From Spartobacteria bacterium (GTDB lineage Bacteria > Verrucomicrobiota > Verrucomicrobiia > Chthoniobacterales > UBA6821): a DNA stretch of 28,442 bases. A model generated the notes under the pieces. It worked only from the letters and a program-made list of their open reading frames with translations. It did no database searches and was not told the DNA's origin. The stretch covers positions 1 through 28,442 of the forward strand of contig CANIBV010000008.1 in NCBI GenBank assembly GCA_947466005.1, given 5' to 3'. Below are positions 1 through 7,833 of the stretch, piece after piece (within the stretch, counting starts at the first letter, position 1; each line of letters begins with the position of its first letter). A program made the translations under genes and the position numbers.

Positions 1-62
1 CGTGAAATCTTTATTCCCCTTTCTGGTTGATCCCCGGGGGGCCTTCACGGCATCGATAAGCC

Positions 63-1310
63 ATGACCAAACAGTCCCAGAGTAAGGATAAGAAGAAAAC
101 ACAGGGCAGAAAGCAGCATGCGCTCATTAACAGGAGGAGAAGCACGGCAGCCCGCCTCATCATTTCCGAGAGCGAGCAGGGGGCAGATATGCTTCATGCC
201 ACGGGATTCAGGGCTCCCGATGCCTTTGTCTATCTGGAGAGTTACGGACAGAGTTCAATCCTCCTGAGTGATCTCGAGTTTGACCGCGGCAGGCGGGAGG
301 CGCGGGTTGATGAGGTGATCTCAGCGAGTGAGCTTGAGAAAACGATCGCCAAGAAGACCGGATCCAAGCCGACCAGCGTGGAGGTGATCGCGGCCTTCCT
401 GAAAGCACGGGGAGGAACGCGCCCCGTGGTCCCTGCGGATTTCCCGCTTGGGCTGGCCCGTGAACTTGAAGGCTGTGGCGTTGCCGTGACCCCCGCGGTC
501 GGCATGTTCCGACCAGAGCGCGAGATCAAGACGGCGGAGGAGATCAAACTCATGACACAGGCGACCCGAATCACGGAGGCGGGAATGGAGAGGGGCTTCG
601 AAGTGCTCCGCGCCTCCTCGATCGGCGCTCGGAATGTGCTGCAGTGGAGCGGGTCCGCCCTCACGGCGGAGAGGCTGAGAGTCGAGATCGAGACGGCGAT
701 CCTCAGGGCTGGCGGAATCTCCGCTGGAAACTCGATCGTGGCCTGCGGAGAGCAGGCCTGCGATCCGCACGAGCGGGGTCATGGTCTGCTCAAAGCGCAC
801 CAACTGATCATCCTAGATCTCTTCCCCCGTGCCGCGAAGAGCGGCTACTACGGAGATCTCACGCGAACGGTCGTTCGGGGAAAAGCAAGCGAGGCTCAGA
901 CCCGACTCTGGGAGATCTGCCTGCTGGGTCAGAAGCTAGCGCTCGGATCCCTCCGGGCCCGCGCAGACGGGGGGGGGATTCACAAGGAGGTGACGCAGTT
1001 TTTTACTGACAACGGATATCCGACCGAGCGTGTGGGTGGTGGGAAAAAGGGGGAACGTGGCAAGGGTGAAAGGGATGCCGATGGAGGGCGCTGGAGTGGA
1101 TTCTTCCACGGCACGGGACACGGCCTCGGCCTTGATCTCCATGAGTCGCCACGCTTCGGAGCCGCGAAGCTGAAGGTCGGCCAAGTCTTCACCATCGAAC
1201 CTGGCCTCTACATCCCGGGCCTAGGTGGGGTGCGTCACGAGGATGTCGCGCTCATCACGCCGAAGGGATACAAACTCCTGAGCCGGATCGCGAAGCCCCT
1301 GGAGCTCTGA
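63..1310 (+). CDS. M24-family metallopeptidase (Xaa-Pro aminopeptidase-like)
   Basis: Cytosolic 'pita-bread' metallopeptidase that probably removes N-terminal residues next to proline. The C-terminal half carries the five expected metal ligands in order: Asp252 (ILDLFP), Asp265 (YYGDLTRT), His353 (HGTGHGLG), Glu379 (TIEPGLY) and Glu393 (RHEDVAL). Residues 1-150 form a divergent N-terminal domain with a very basic start (MTKQSQSKDKKK). Residues 325-343 are a Gly/Lys/Arg/Asp-rich low-complexity insert just before the HGTGH motif, which is unusual for the family. The chosen ATG follows an in-frame stop at 57-59 and has no Shine-Dalgarno motif. Family assignment is firm. Aminopeptidase P versus prolidase specificity cannot be settled from motifs. 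Confidence 0.9.
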   Translation: MTKQSQSKDKKKTQGRKQHALINRRRSTAARLIISESEQGADMLHATGFRAPDAFVYLESYGQSSILLSDLEFDRGRREARVDEVISASELEKTIAKKTGSKPTSVEVIAAFLKARGGTRPVVPADFPLGLARELEGCGVAVTPAVGMFRPEREIKTAEEIKLMTQATRITEAGMERGFEVLRASSIGARNVLQWSGSALTAERLRVEIETAILRAGGISAGNSIVACGEQACDPHERGHGLLKAHQLIILDLFPRAAKSGYYGDLTRTVVRGKASEAQTRLWEICLLGQKLALGSLRARADGGGIHKEVTQFFTDNGYPTERVGGGKKGERGKGERDADGGRWSGFFHGTGHGLGLDLHESPRFGAAKLKVGQVFTIEPGLYIPGLGGVRHEDVALITPKGYKLLSRIAKPLEL

Positions 1311-1379
1311 GCATTTTGCCCCATCGTTCTTGAACGTTTTCCCGCCTTGGGTGTCTCTTGATAGCAACCCATCACTTCC

Positions 1380-2060
1380 ATGACCTTTGAACTCTACATT
1401 CTTCTGATCGGTGTCCCGCTTGCCTTCGGCCTTTGGGCTCAGTTTCGCGTATCCTCGGCCTTCAAGACCTATAAGGAGATCCCTGCCGTCTCACGAGTCA
1501 CGGGCGCGGAGGCCGCGAGGCGAATTCTGGCGGATGCGGGAATCAACGACGTGAGGGTGGAAGAGATCAATGGCATGCTCGGCGACCACTACGATCCCTC
1601 CGACAAAAAGCTCTGCCTCTCCACCGATGTCTACAACGGCGCTTCGATCGCCTCGGTCGGCATCGCGGCCCACGAGTGCGGTCACGCGCTCCAGCATCAG
1701 AAAAACTACGGCCCGCTCAATCTCCGCATGCAGATCGTCCCAGCGACGCAGTTCGCCTCCCAGATCCTCCCCTTCGTGATCATCGGGGGCTTCTTCTTCC
1801 ATATGACTGGGTTGATCAATGTCGGCATCGCCTGCTACGCGGTCCTGATGGTCTTCCAGTTGATCACCCTGCCGGTGGAGTTCGATGCCTCAAACCGCGC
1901 TAGGGTCATCCTCCAGCAGATGGGTATCATCCAACCCGGCAAGGAGTCTGAGGGTGTCGATGCCGTGCTCAACGCCGCCGCCTTGACCTATGTTGCGGCC
2001 TTCGTCGCCGCGCTCGGAAATTTGATCTACCTGCTGATGGCCAGAAAGGACGAGAGGTAG
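1380..2060 (+). CDS. YugP-type membrane zinc metallopeptidase
   Basis: Predicted membrane-bound neutral zinc protease of the YugP family (Pfam Zn_peptidase_2). The zinc-binding HExxH motif is HECGH at residues 98-102 in AAHECGHALQHQ. There is an N-terminal membrane segment (residues 3-20), a hydrophobic pair after the active site (about 120-160), and a C-terminal segment near 200-220 ending in basic residues. The length of 226 residues is normal for the family. A conserved Asn-Arg region (FDASNRA) follows the second hydrophobic block. It starts 69 bases after the M24 gene and could be cotranscribed with it. The physiological substrate is unknown for this family. The stop codon lies 11 bases before the heptamer repeat at 2072. 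Confidence 0.9.
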   Translation: MTFELYILLIGVPLAFGLWAQFRVSSAFKTYKEIPAVSRVTGAEAARRILADAGINDVRVEEINGMLGDHYDPSDKKLCLSTDVYNGASIASVGIAAHECGHALQHQKNYGPLNLRMQIVPATQFASQILPFVIIGGFFFHMTGLINVGIACYAVLMVFQLITLPVEFDASNRARVILQQMGIIQPGKESEGVDAVLNAAALTYVAAFVAALGNLIYLLMARKDER

Positions 2061-2071
2061 CTTTTGAGGGA

Positions 2072-2196
2072 TGAAACCTGAAAGCTGAAACCTGAGTAAT
2101 AGGGTGCCTGAGGGCGCTTCCCCTGATCGGGGAATTCCTCTTGTTCAGGCTTTCCGATTTCTTTGGATCCCTTCAGGTTTCAGGTCTCCAGTTTCA
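2072..2196. repeat. Inverted repeat with heptamer-built arms upstream of thiD
   Basis: The left arm (2072-2095) is a tandem of TGAAACC/TGAAAGC heptamers. The right arm (2173-2196) is its reverse complement with 20 of 24 positions matching. The 77-base centre contains a short hairpin, TTCCCC-TGATC-GGGGAA (2118-2134). The element fills the gap between the zinc protease stop and the thiD start, beginning 11 bases after one gene and ending 14 bases before the other. I infer a MITE-like or regulatory unit. No open reading frame or target duplication is visible. Confidence 0.7.
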
Positions 2197-2210
2197 ACCT
2201 TCGTTTCCCC

Positions 2211-3005
2211 ATGTCCCTTCCCGTCGTCCTCAGCATTGCCGGATCCGATTCCTCCTGCGGGGCCGGTGCGCAGGCTGATCTCAAGACCATCTCCTCGCTT
2301 GGGTGTCACGGGCTCACGGCGATCACCTGCATTGTCGCGGAGACGCCCGGCAACGTCCGATCGATCCAAGCCGTGCGTTCGGAGATCGTGCGCGATCAGT
2401 TGGAGGTTCTGCTGGCTGCTTATCCGGTAGCTGCGATCAAGACGGGGATGCTCTTTTCCGCCCCAATCATTCGCGTGGTGGCGGAGGTGCTTGGAGGGCT
2501 CAAAAAACTCCCGCCGCTCGTGATCGATCCCGTGATGGTCGCCTCAAGTGGTGATCCGCTTCTGAAATCAGGCGCCATTGTGGCTTATAAAAAGCATCTC
2601 TTCCCGATGGCGACACTCATCACGCCGAATCTCGACGAACTTCGCATCCTGACCGGGCTCCAGTCCGACTCGCTCCCCGCGATGCGTGCGGCCGGGAAAA
2701 AACTGACCGCGGCAACGGGCTCGGCTGTTCTACTGAAGGGGGGGCACCTTCGCTCCCGCATGGCGACAGACATCCTTCTGACTCCGGATTGGGAAGAGCG
2801 CGAATACAGCGCCCCGTTCATTCGTGGAGTGGAGACCCATGGCACAGGATGCACTTATTCAGCGGCGATCGCCGCAGGGCTTGCGAAGGGACTGCCACTG
2901 CACAAGGCGGTCGGCGAGGCAAAGGAGTTCATCACCCGGGCCATCTCGGGAGCCCTCAAGTGGGGTAAAGTTGCCGCCCTAGATCAGGTGCAGCAAGGGC
3001 GTTGA
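2211..3005 (+). CDS. thiD: Hydroxymethylpyrimidine/phosphomethylpyrimidine kinase
   Basis: Phosphorylates HMP and HMP-phosphate to HMP-pyrophosphate for thiamine synthesis, directly downstream of the ThiC product. Ribokinase-fold hallmarks are present: the N-terminal GSDSSCGAGAQADLKT substrate region, KTGML in the middle, a VIDPVMVASSG block, and the C-terminal ATP/anion-hole motif HGTGCTYSAAIA. The open frame extends upstream to 2163, but that extension translates repeat sequence, so I choose MSLPVVLSIAGSDSS at 2211, giving 264 residues, the usual length. No Shine-Dalgarno motif precedes the ATG (TTTCCCCATG). The other thiamine gene here, thiC, lies 25 kb away under a TPP riboswitch. I see no riboswitch at thiD. 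Confidence 0.95.
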   Translation: MSLPVVLSIAGSDSSCGAGAQADLKTISSLGCHGLTAITCIVAETPGNVRSIQAVRSEIVRDQLEVLLAAYPVAAIKTGMLFSAPIIRVVAEVLGGLKKLPPLVIDPVMVASSGDPLLKSGAIVAYKKHLFPMATLITPNLDELRILTGLQSDSLPAMRAAGKKLTAATGSAVLLKGGHLRSRMATDILLTPDWEEREYSAPFIRGVETHGTGCTYSAAIAAGLAKGLPLHKAVGEAKEFITRAISGALKWGKVAALDQVQQGR

Positions 3006-3050
3006 GGATAGTCTTCCGGTGCCTGCGAGGCATCACCCCGAGGCAAGGGA

Positions 3051-4706
3051 TTATTCAATGACCGTGACGCCCGAGGTCTGCTTGATTTGCCGTGCCTCTT
3101 CCTCAGTCATCCAGCGCTCGGTGGCGGCAGGCCCCCAGGAATCCGAGATCGCGATCTCCCGTGTCTTCTCGTTGTATCCGATAATCAGGCAGATGTGGCC
3201 GTACAGGGGGTCCGGCTGAAGGGGAATCGTTTTTTTAAGGGAAGGTAGGAAATTATTTTTCCACTCCTCCCAGTTGGTCACGGCCACGCGGTGCGACATC
3301 CGCTCATCGACCCTCTTGTTGAACTCCACCGTGCTGTAGTGGGTGAAAAGGATCGGCTTCCCTGCATCAATGATCGGCTTGATTTCCTGGATGCTGCCGG
3401 AAAAGGTTTTTTGCGAGATGTTGGCTCCCGCATCCCTGAGCAGGTTGTAGGTGGCTGACTGGATGGCGTCGACGCTGGTGCCGCCGCCCGCCGCCGTTTT
3501 CCCTGCCGTTGCCAGGATGTTCATGTCCTCCGAGAGGCCGTAGTAGCGAAGGACCCGCTCGAAGGTCGCGGGGACGCAGTAACCTTTTCTTCCTTGGTCC
3601 ACCATCGGGAGATCCGAGATAAGCACATCGCCGTTCTCCCGTCGTTCCACCCGCTTGGGGAGGTTGGCCTTGGCGGATAAAAACGACTTTCTGTCTGCGT
3701 CGGCGTCGGCAAAGGAGGAGGTCGGAAGGATCCGCAGAGCCACGTATTCGTTGGGAGGGGCGACCAGCAGGAAGGTATGGCCTTTCCAGTCCCAGCGTTG
3801 GCCCGCTTCGGCCATCGTTATGAATCTGCCCGTTCTCGCGGGCTGTGCATCTCCGAAGAGGGCTTTCAGAGATGACTCGATAGTGGTTTTGTCTTTCCTC
3901 ATGGCGTCCTGGAATCCCCTGAGCATGTTGTCGGTGACGTTGAGGGGTTGCTTGGGATTTGCGGCCTGCTGCAGGGCATCCCTCGCAGAACTGAAGAACG
4001 CCACGTCCCCTTTGTTGGCAAAAAGGATGGTCGCGCGCGCAGGCCTGTCATTCACGCCCTGAAGGAAAAGAGCGAGCGAGCGGGCGCCGAGAACGCGCGT
4101 TTCGGTATTGAATGTGTAGGGGTAACGCCGGTAGCCGGCCTCATAGGTTGTCTTCGACTCCTGCGGCCAGCGGAGACGGTTGGCAACCATGGCATCATTC
4201 TCCTCCCAGAGGCTACCACTTCCAAACAACGGGATGCCGAGAGCCTTGTTCACTTCTTCGGTCGTGGGGGTCTTTGTAGAGATGGTGGAGGAAGAGGCCA
4301 CAGAGGGCGTGATTCTTTGGGGGGATTCGCTAGAGCGGCCTGCAGTGGTTGAGGAAAGAGCGGGGGGAGGAGTAGCGGAGACGAAGGGAGAAGGGGCCGG
4401 AGTTGCCGCGGCCACGCTGATGGGATCCGGTGAAAGACTCCCCTTCGATACTTTGAAAGGTGCCTCCTCCCTAGTGCGTGCGACCATGTACCCATCATCC
4501 AGTTCCGAAACGACCAGAACTCTTGTGCCCGAGGGAATTGTAATGAAGCCAACAGGGCGGCCTTCGCTCGTCAGGTCCATCCGGGAACTGGTGAGGAGAG
4601 TTCCTCCCCTAGACGGCTCGGCGGCCTGAATGGAGAGGGGCCACTCCACCCCGAGTCCACAAAGAAGTGCGATCAGTCCAAATGCATGGGCATGGAGGTG
4701 CTTCAT
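3051..4706 (-). CDS. Secreted C39-like cysteine peptidase with N-terminal SH3-like region
   Basis: Probable exported papain-like protease of 551 residues. A signal peptide spans about residues 1-28 (hydrophobic core LIALLCGLGV, cleavage near QAA). Residues 33-92 look like an SH3-type beta domain. Residues 95-150 are a Ser/Thr/Pro/Ala linker. Residues 155-345 form a domain I do not recognise. The C-terminal 200 residues match the Peptidase_C39_2 pattern: Gln371 and Cys377 in DQGRKGYCVPA, His504 in YGHICLIIGYN, and Asp522 in AISDSWG, a plausible oxyanion Gln plus Cys-His-Asp triad. It is not fused to an ABC transporter, unlike bacteriocin-processing C39 enzymes. It is convergent with thiD, and its upstream gap (4707-4836) precedes the divergent tRNA gene. 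The substrate is unknown. Confidence 0.8.
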   Translation of the reverse strand: MKHLHAHAFGLIALLCGLGVEWPLSIQAAEPSRGGTLLTSSRMDLTSEGRPVGFITIPSGTRVLVVSELDDGYMVARTREEAPFKVSKGSLSPDPISVAAATPAPSPFVSATPPPALSSTTAGRSSESPQRITPSVASSSTISTKTPTTEEVNKALGIPLFGSGSLWEENDAMVANRLRWPQESKTTYEAGYRRYPYTFNTETRVLGARSLALFLQGVNDRPARATILFANKGDVAFFSSARDALQQAANPKQPLNVTDNMLRGFQDAMRKDKTTIESSLKALFGDAQPARTGRFITMAEAGQRWDWKGHTFLLVAPPNEYVALRILPTSSFADADADRKSFLSAKANLPKRVERRENGDVLISDLPMVDQGRKGYCVPATFERVLRYYGLSEDMNILATAGKTAAGGGTSVDAIQSATYNLLRDAGANISQKTFSGSIQEIKPIIDAGKPILFTHYSTVEFNKRVDERMSHRVAVTNWEEWKNNFLPSLKKTIPLQPDPLYGHICLIIGYNEKTREIAISDSWGPAATERWMTEEEARQIKQTSGVTVIE

Positions 4707-4836
4707 AGGCGTGCTGATGTTGCCCCGTGATTTTTCATGAAGTCACGGAGTTTGTGTTCGGAAACAAGAAAGAGGCTTGCCGAGAGGGGAGTAATGAGAG
4801 ATTTTCGTCCTCCTGTCACGGGACGGGTCTCATTGG

Positions 4837-4910
<74 letters not shown>

Positions 4911-4912
<2 letters not shown>

Positions 4913-4937
4913 TCTTTCTTATCGTTTAAGAAAGATG
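4911..4937 (+). other. Perfect hairpin at the tRNA-Phe 3' end
   Basis: CATCTTTCTT (4911-4920) and AAGAAAGATG (4928-4937) form a perfect 10-bp stem with a 7-base loop. The left arm begins on the CA of the encoded CCA. It is AT-rich and has no T tract after it, so it could be a processing or weak termination signal. Its role is unproven. Confidence 0.5.
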
Positions 4938-5025
4938 TGAGGGGTGTTGCCGGAGCAACCCTGCAACCTTTTCAGTGCATTCGCAGCCATCCTCTGTTCA
5001 CGCCGTGTGATGATTCCGTGAAAAG

Positions 5026-5059
5026 AAAAAAGCCGCACCCTTACGGATGCGGCTTTTTT
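5026..5059. terminator. Bidirectional rho-independent terminator between tRNA-Phe and acpP
   Basis: A 12-bp perfect stem runs from six A plus GCCGCA (5026-5037) to TGCGGC plus six T (5048-5059), with a 10-base loop. The A/T runs on both sides give a U tract in either direction. It lies 23 bases after the acpP stop codon and downstream of tRNA-Phe, so it can end both convergent transcripts. Confidence 0.92.
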
Positions 5060-5082
5060 AGAAAGGGTGTATGGAACGAGGC

Positions 5083-5328
5083 TTACTTGGCCTGCTTCTC
5101 CTCGATGTACTTGACGACATCGCCGACCTTTTGGAGCTTCTCAGCGTCCTCGTCGGGAACTTCCACACCAAACTCTTCTTCAAAAGCCATGACGAGCTCG
5201 ACGGTGTCGAGGGAATCGGCTCCGAGGTCCTCGATGAAGGAGGCGTTGATGGTGGCTTGTTCAGCGGTCACGCCGAGCTGCTCGACGATGATGTCGCGGA
5301 CTTTTTCTTCGATGGTTTTTTCAGACAT
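5083..5328 (-). CDS. acpP: Acyl carrier protein
   Basis: Carries fatty acyl intermediates on a 4'-phosphopantetheine arm in type II fatty acid synthesis. The 81-residue acidic protein has the canonical attachment motif DSLDTVE with Ser39, preceded by FIEDLGA, and ends KQAK. The open frame extends upstream to 5454, but the typical ACP start MSEKTIEEKVRDI at 5328 gives the family length, and the upstream codons are not ACP-like. There is no clear Shine-Dalgarno (AAAACAACCATG). No other fab gene is adjacent: the tRNA lies downstream and an SRPBCC gene is divergent upstream, so acpP appears monocistronic and ends at the strong terminator at 5026-5059. Confidence 0.97.
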   Translation of the reverse strand: MSEKTIEEKVRDIIVEQLGVTAEQATINASFIEDLGADSLDTVELVMAFEEEFGVEVPDEDAEKLQKVGDVVKYIEEKQAK

Positions 5329-5438
5329 GGTTGTTTTAGTTATCGGGTACCTGAGGACAAGTAAAGATCCTGAAGAGGGATAGCAATAATTTTTACGCCT
5401 CCCAAATCCATTCGCACTGTGATCCCCTGCGGGAAGAC

Positions 5439-5930
5439 ATGACCGATTATTCAATTTTTGAACGCAGTGTGTTGCTCGATGCCCCGGCTTCCGAAGTGTA
5501 TGCCTTCCATGAGGATCCCCGGAACATCACGAAGATCTCACCTCCCTCTCTCAAGGTGGAGAGGGTCGAATGCTCCGTGCCCGCAAAGGCGGGGGAGAAA
5601 TTCCGTTTGAGGGTGAGTCAGTTCGGCCTGCCCTTGGAATGGATCGGTATCTGGGAGGAGGCGGCACCCGACTCGCGTCTCGTGGATGGTGCCAGGAAGT
5701 CGCCGTTCCGGCACTGGCGTCATCAGCATCTCTTTCGCGGGGAGGGTTCGGGCACCGTGATGACCGATCGGGTCGAGTACGCGCTGAAATTCGGCACCCT
5801 TGGCTCCCTGGGCATCATCGGCCGGTTACTCGATGCCACGGTGATGAAGGTGGTATTCACGGCGATGTTCCTCGCACGCCACAAAGCGACGGCGGCCTAT
5901 TTTGCGAAAGAGAGGAAGGCCGGGGGATAG
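5439..5930 (+). CDS. SRPBCC (START-like) ligand-binding family protein
   Basis: A 163-residue protein of the SRPBCC/polyketide-cyclase-like superfamily, which binds hydrophobic ligands in a helix-grip fold. The pattern seen is an N-terminal beta strand SIFERSVLLDAPASEVYAFHEDPRNI, the alternating strands FRLRVSQFGLPLEWIGIW, a central FRHWRHQHLF strand, VMTDRVEYAL, and a long C-terminal helix with FLARHKATAAYF. The FRHW and TDRVEY features resemble the 'cell division inhibitor/SRPBCC' subgroup. No catalytic residues can be assigned. It is divergent from acpP with a 110-base gap. Its last codons and stop lie in the left arm of an inverted repeat (5922-6025). Confidence 0.8.
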   Translation: MTDYSIFERSVLLDAPASEVYAFHEDPRNITKISPPSLKVERVECSVPAKAGEKFRLRVSQFGLPLEWIGIWEEAAPDSRLVDGARKSPFRHWRHQHLFRGEGSGTVMTDRVEYALKFGTLGSLGIIGRLLDATVMKVVFTAMFLARHKATAAYFAKERKAGG

Positions 5931-6025
5931 GCAATAGGGTATCGCGCTCTCCATCCGGAGCCGAAGAGGGAGACGTTGATTTTAGTCTCCGCCACCCATC
6001 ACCTATACTCCGTTGCCGATCCCCC
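5922..6025. repeat. Inverted repeat overlapping the SRPBCC stop codon
   Basis: The left arm 5922-5942 (GGGGGATAGGCAATAGGGTA plus T) matches the reverse complement of the right arm 6005-6025 at 17 of 21 positions. The left arm contains the stop codon of the upstream gene. Inside is a small hairpin, GGAGAC/GTCTCC (5969-5990). The architecture is like the inverted pairs near 2.1, 13.2 and 18.5 kb, but the sequence is different. Role unknown. Confidence 0.55.
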
Positions 6026-6041
6026 ATCCCACCCCGCCTCC

Positions 6042-6713
6042 CTACGGCGTTGGCGTGACCGTTGTTCTTGTCGTGTACCCTTCTTGATTGGCGAGTGAGG
6101 CTTCGATGGTGTAGGTCTCGTTGGCTTTCATCTTTGAGGTGGAGATCTTCTCGGCGTAGAGGATGAACTCATCGGGATTGATCGCCACGAATCCCTCCAT
6201 GGGGTCAAAGGCACGATCCTGAGACCAGCGGTCGATCACGTTCCCTGCGGAGTCTTTCGTGAGGACTTCAAGGCGCTGGTCATTGGGGTAAAGCAGTTCG
6301 ATCTCCTGCTTCTGGGAGTTGGAGATCTTGAGGGAGACATCGAGTTCACTCACCTGGGCAAGGGAGAAGCCGGAGGGCTCGACGGTCAGGGTCATCGGAA
6401 GGACGCCACCGTTCTTTCCGAACTTCACGGAGCCGAACATCCCCTTGAAGAACTTCTTCACCTGCTGCTGGATAGGGGGATGGGGAGGCTTGGGAACGTA
6501 CATCCCGAAGCCTTCGCGTCCTGCTTGGGCCGCGGCGGCCTTGGCCTCCTGGCGCTCGATGAAAAAGGGACTGTCTGCCTGGGGGCCTTTGAGCGAAATA
6601 TCCTGCACGTCGGCCTTGCTGACGGTGTCGGTGCTCTGGGCCGGGAGACCGATGCACGAACCCACCAGCAGGAGGGCGGCGAGAGAAAGGCGGGTGAAGG
6701 CGAGCGGGAACAT
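6042..6713 (-). CDS. Secreted protein with BsuPI-like beta domain
   Basis: A 223-residue exported protein. The signal peptide (MFPLAFTRLSLAALLLVGSC, ending near GLPAQS) includes a Cys at position 20, so a lipoprotein is possible although no good lipobox is seen. Residues 30-90 are Lys/Ala/Pro-rich. Residues 110-215 resemble the intracellular proteinase inhibitor BsuPI fold: a beta-rich domain with LDVSLKISNSQ, ELLYPNDQRLEVLTKDSAGNV and RWSQDRAF, in the family's usual strand order. BsuPI-like domains are often found on exported proteins without known inhibitory activity, so inhibition should not be assumed. It is divergent from the operon that starts at 6782. Confidence 0.65.
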   Translation of the reverse strand: MFPLAFTRLSLAALLLVGSCIGLPAQSTDTVSKADVQDISLKGPQADSPFFIERQEAKAAAAQAGREGFGMYVPKPPHPPIQQQVKKFFKGMFGSVKFGKNGGVLPMTLTVEPSGFSLAQVSELDVSLKISNSQKQEIELLYPNDQRLEVLTKDSAGNVIDRWSQDRAFDPMEGFVAINPDEFILYAEKISTSKMKANETYTIEASLANQEGYTTRTTVTPTP

Positions 6714-6781
6714 CCCATGAGGCGTAACCCGATGGGGGCATCGGTTGCAAATGTTATCCCAACGGGATAGGGTGCCCCTTC

Positions 6782-7387
6782 ATGAAACAGATCCTCGTCG
6801 TGCTCTGCGTGCTCGGGCTTTTGGTGGCACTCGAGCCCCAATCCTTGGCTGGCGCATCCAACAAGAAGAAGGATGTCTTCACTGTCAGAGTGCACGGTGA
6901 AGGAAGCCCCGAGGATGGGGCGAAGTTCACCGTGCCCGTGGTGCTGCTCGATGGGAGACAGACGACGCTCTCCATCATGCCTCTCCTCAACGAGCATGAC
7001 ATCAAGTCCGTCTATCCCTTCAAGGCCGCCGACGGTACGGGAGGAGCCTATCTTCGGCTCGACGCGCACGGATCGAACCTGCTGACCCAGTATTCAATTG
7101 AGAAGATGGGGCGCAGCAGTGTGCTGGCCGTTATGATGAACGGGCGGCAGGTGGCCAATCTCGTGGTCGACGCCCCGGTGCGTGACGGGATCTTCGTCGT
7201 CCCCTCGGGGATGACGATGGCCGAGGAGGCGCGCCTCGTGAATGCCTTCCCCCTCATGGGCCAGGAAAACTCCCCGGCGCAAAAGAAAAAAAAGCAGCCC
7301 TTCTCCCCTACCAACATCATGCTCCCGCCAAAAGCTTCCGAGCTCCGGAATGCCTCCGCTCCCCCACCTACAGCCACCGCGCCATGA
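6782..7387 (+). CDS. Secreted protein resembling the SecD P1-head region; first gene of the lnt operon
   Basis: A 201-residue protein with an N-terminal signal sequence (LVVLCVLGLLVAL, cleavage near SLAGA). The central part (about 85-160) reads AYLRLDAHGSNLL, then SSVLAVMMNGRQVANLVVDAPV, then VPSGMTMAEEARLVNAF. This is the strand-helix pattern of the SecDF P1 head subdomain ('LAIVLDG..V..AP.I....I.GGFT..EA..L'). The match is by eye and moderate. No SecD membrane segments are present, so this would be a stand-alone periplasmic version. The C-terminus is Lys-rich, then Pro/Ala-rich. Its stop overlaps the next start by four bases (ATGA at 7384), indicating translational coupling. Confidence 0.55.
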   Translation: MKQILVVLCVLGLLVALEPQSLAGASNKKKDVFTVRVHGEGSPEDGAKFTVPVVLLDGRQTTLSIMPLLNEHDIKSVYPFKAADGTGGAYLRLDAHGSNLLTQYSIEKMGRSSVLAVMMNGRQVANLVVDAPVRDGIFVVPSGMTMAEEARLVNAFPLMGQENSPAQKKKKQPFSPTNIMLPPKASELRNASAPPPTATAP

Positions 7388-7833
7388 ACGAGTCACTAGC
7401 GCCGAAGAAAAAGCCCGGACTCAACGGCGGATGGATCCTCGTGAGCGCCTTGATCCTGCTCTGTTTGGCCGGAACTGGGCTGACCTGGTGGAACTACTCC
7501 CGGCAGGTGTACTCCAGCGCCCAAGGTATTGTTCTCGAGCCCCAGTGGCCCGAGAACCGCATCGCCGTCGAGTTGCCCCGAGATGAGGCCAAACAAATCC
7601 TCATTGGGCATGGGGCCCGCATCACGGTCGGCAAGGAGACAAAGGTGCACCAAGGGGAGGTTGTTTCCGTGATGCCAAAGAAAGGAGGGGAAGCAAAAGG
7701 GGATGCCACGGTGATCGTCCGACTGCTGGATGAACCGGGTCAGACCCAACAGTATTTGCCGACGGGTGTGCAGTGCAGCGTCACGATCGACACCACGGTG
7801 CCTCCCCGTGCCACCTCTCCTTCCGCGAAATGA
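7384..7833 (+). CDS. Single-pass membrane protein with HlyD-like periplasmic domain
   Basis: A 149-residue protein. A short basic cytoplasmic tail precedes one membrane segment (about 16-36, WILVSALILLCLAGTGLTWW). A small beta-rich periplasmic domain follows, with phrases typical of membrane-fusion (HlyD/RND adaptor) beta-barrel regions: VELPRDEAKQILIGHGARITVG and HQGEVVSVMP. It is too short to be a full adaptor, lacking the coiled-coil hairpin. The function is not known. Both ends overlap their neighbours by ATGA (7384-7387 and 7830-7833), so the three proteins are probably made together, and a shared envelope role with Lnt is a reasonable inference. Confidence 0.55.
   Translation: MNESLAPKKKPGLNGGWILVSALILLCLAGTGLTWWNYSRQVYSSAQGIVLEPQWPENRIAVELPRDEAKQILIGHGARITVGKETKVHQGEVVSVMPKKGGEAKGDATVIVRLLDEPGQTQQYLPTGVQCSVTIDTTVPPRATSPSAK

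Noticed and set aside
1..30. Possible tail of an upstream gene (REIFIPLSG then stop) in frame 1
   Set aside because: Nine codons are too few to recognise a product or to prove coding. It remains possible but is not annotated.
2163..2210. Upstream extension of thiD to an earlier ATG
   Set aside because: The extra 16 residues are a translation of the repeat arm, and the family N-terminus begins at 2211.
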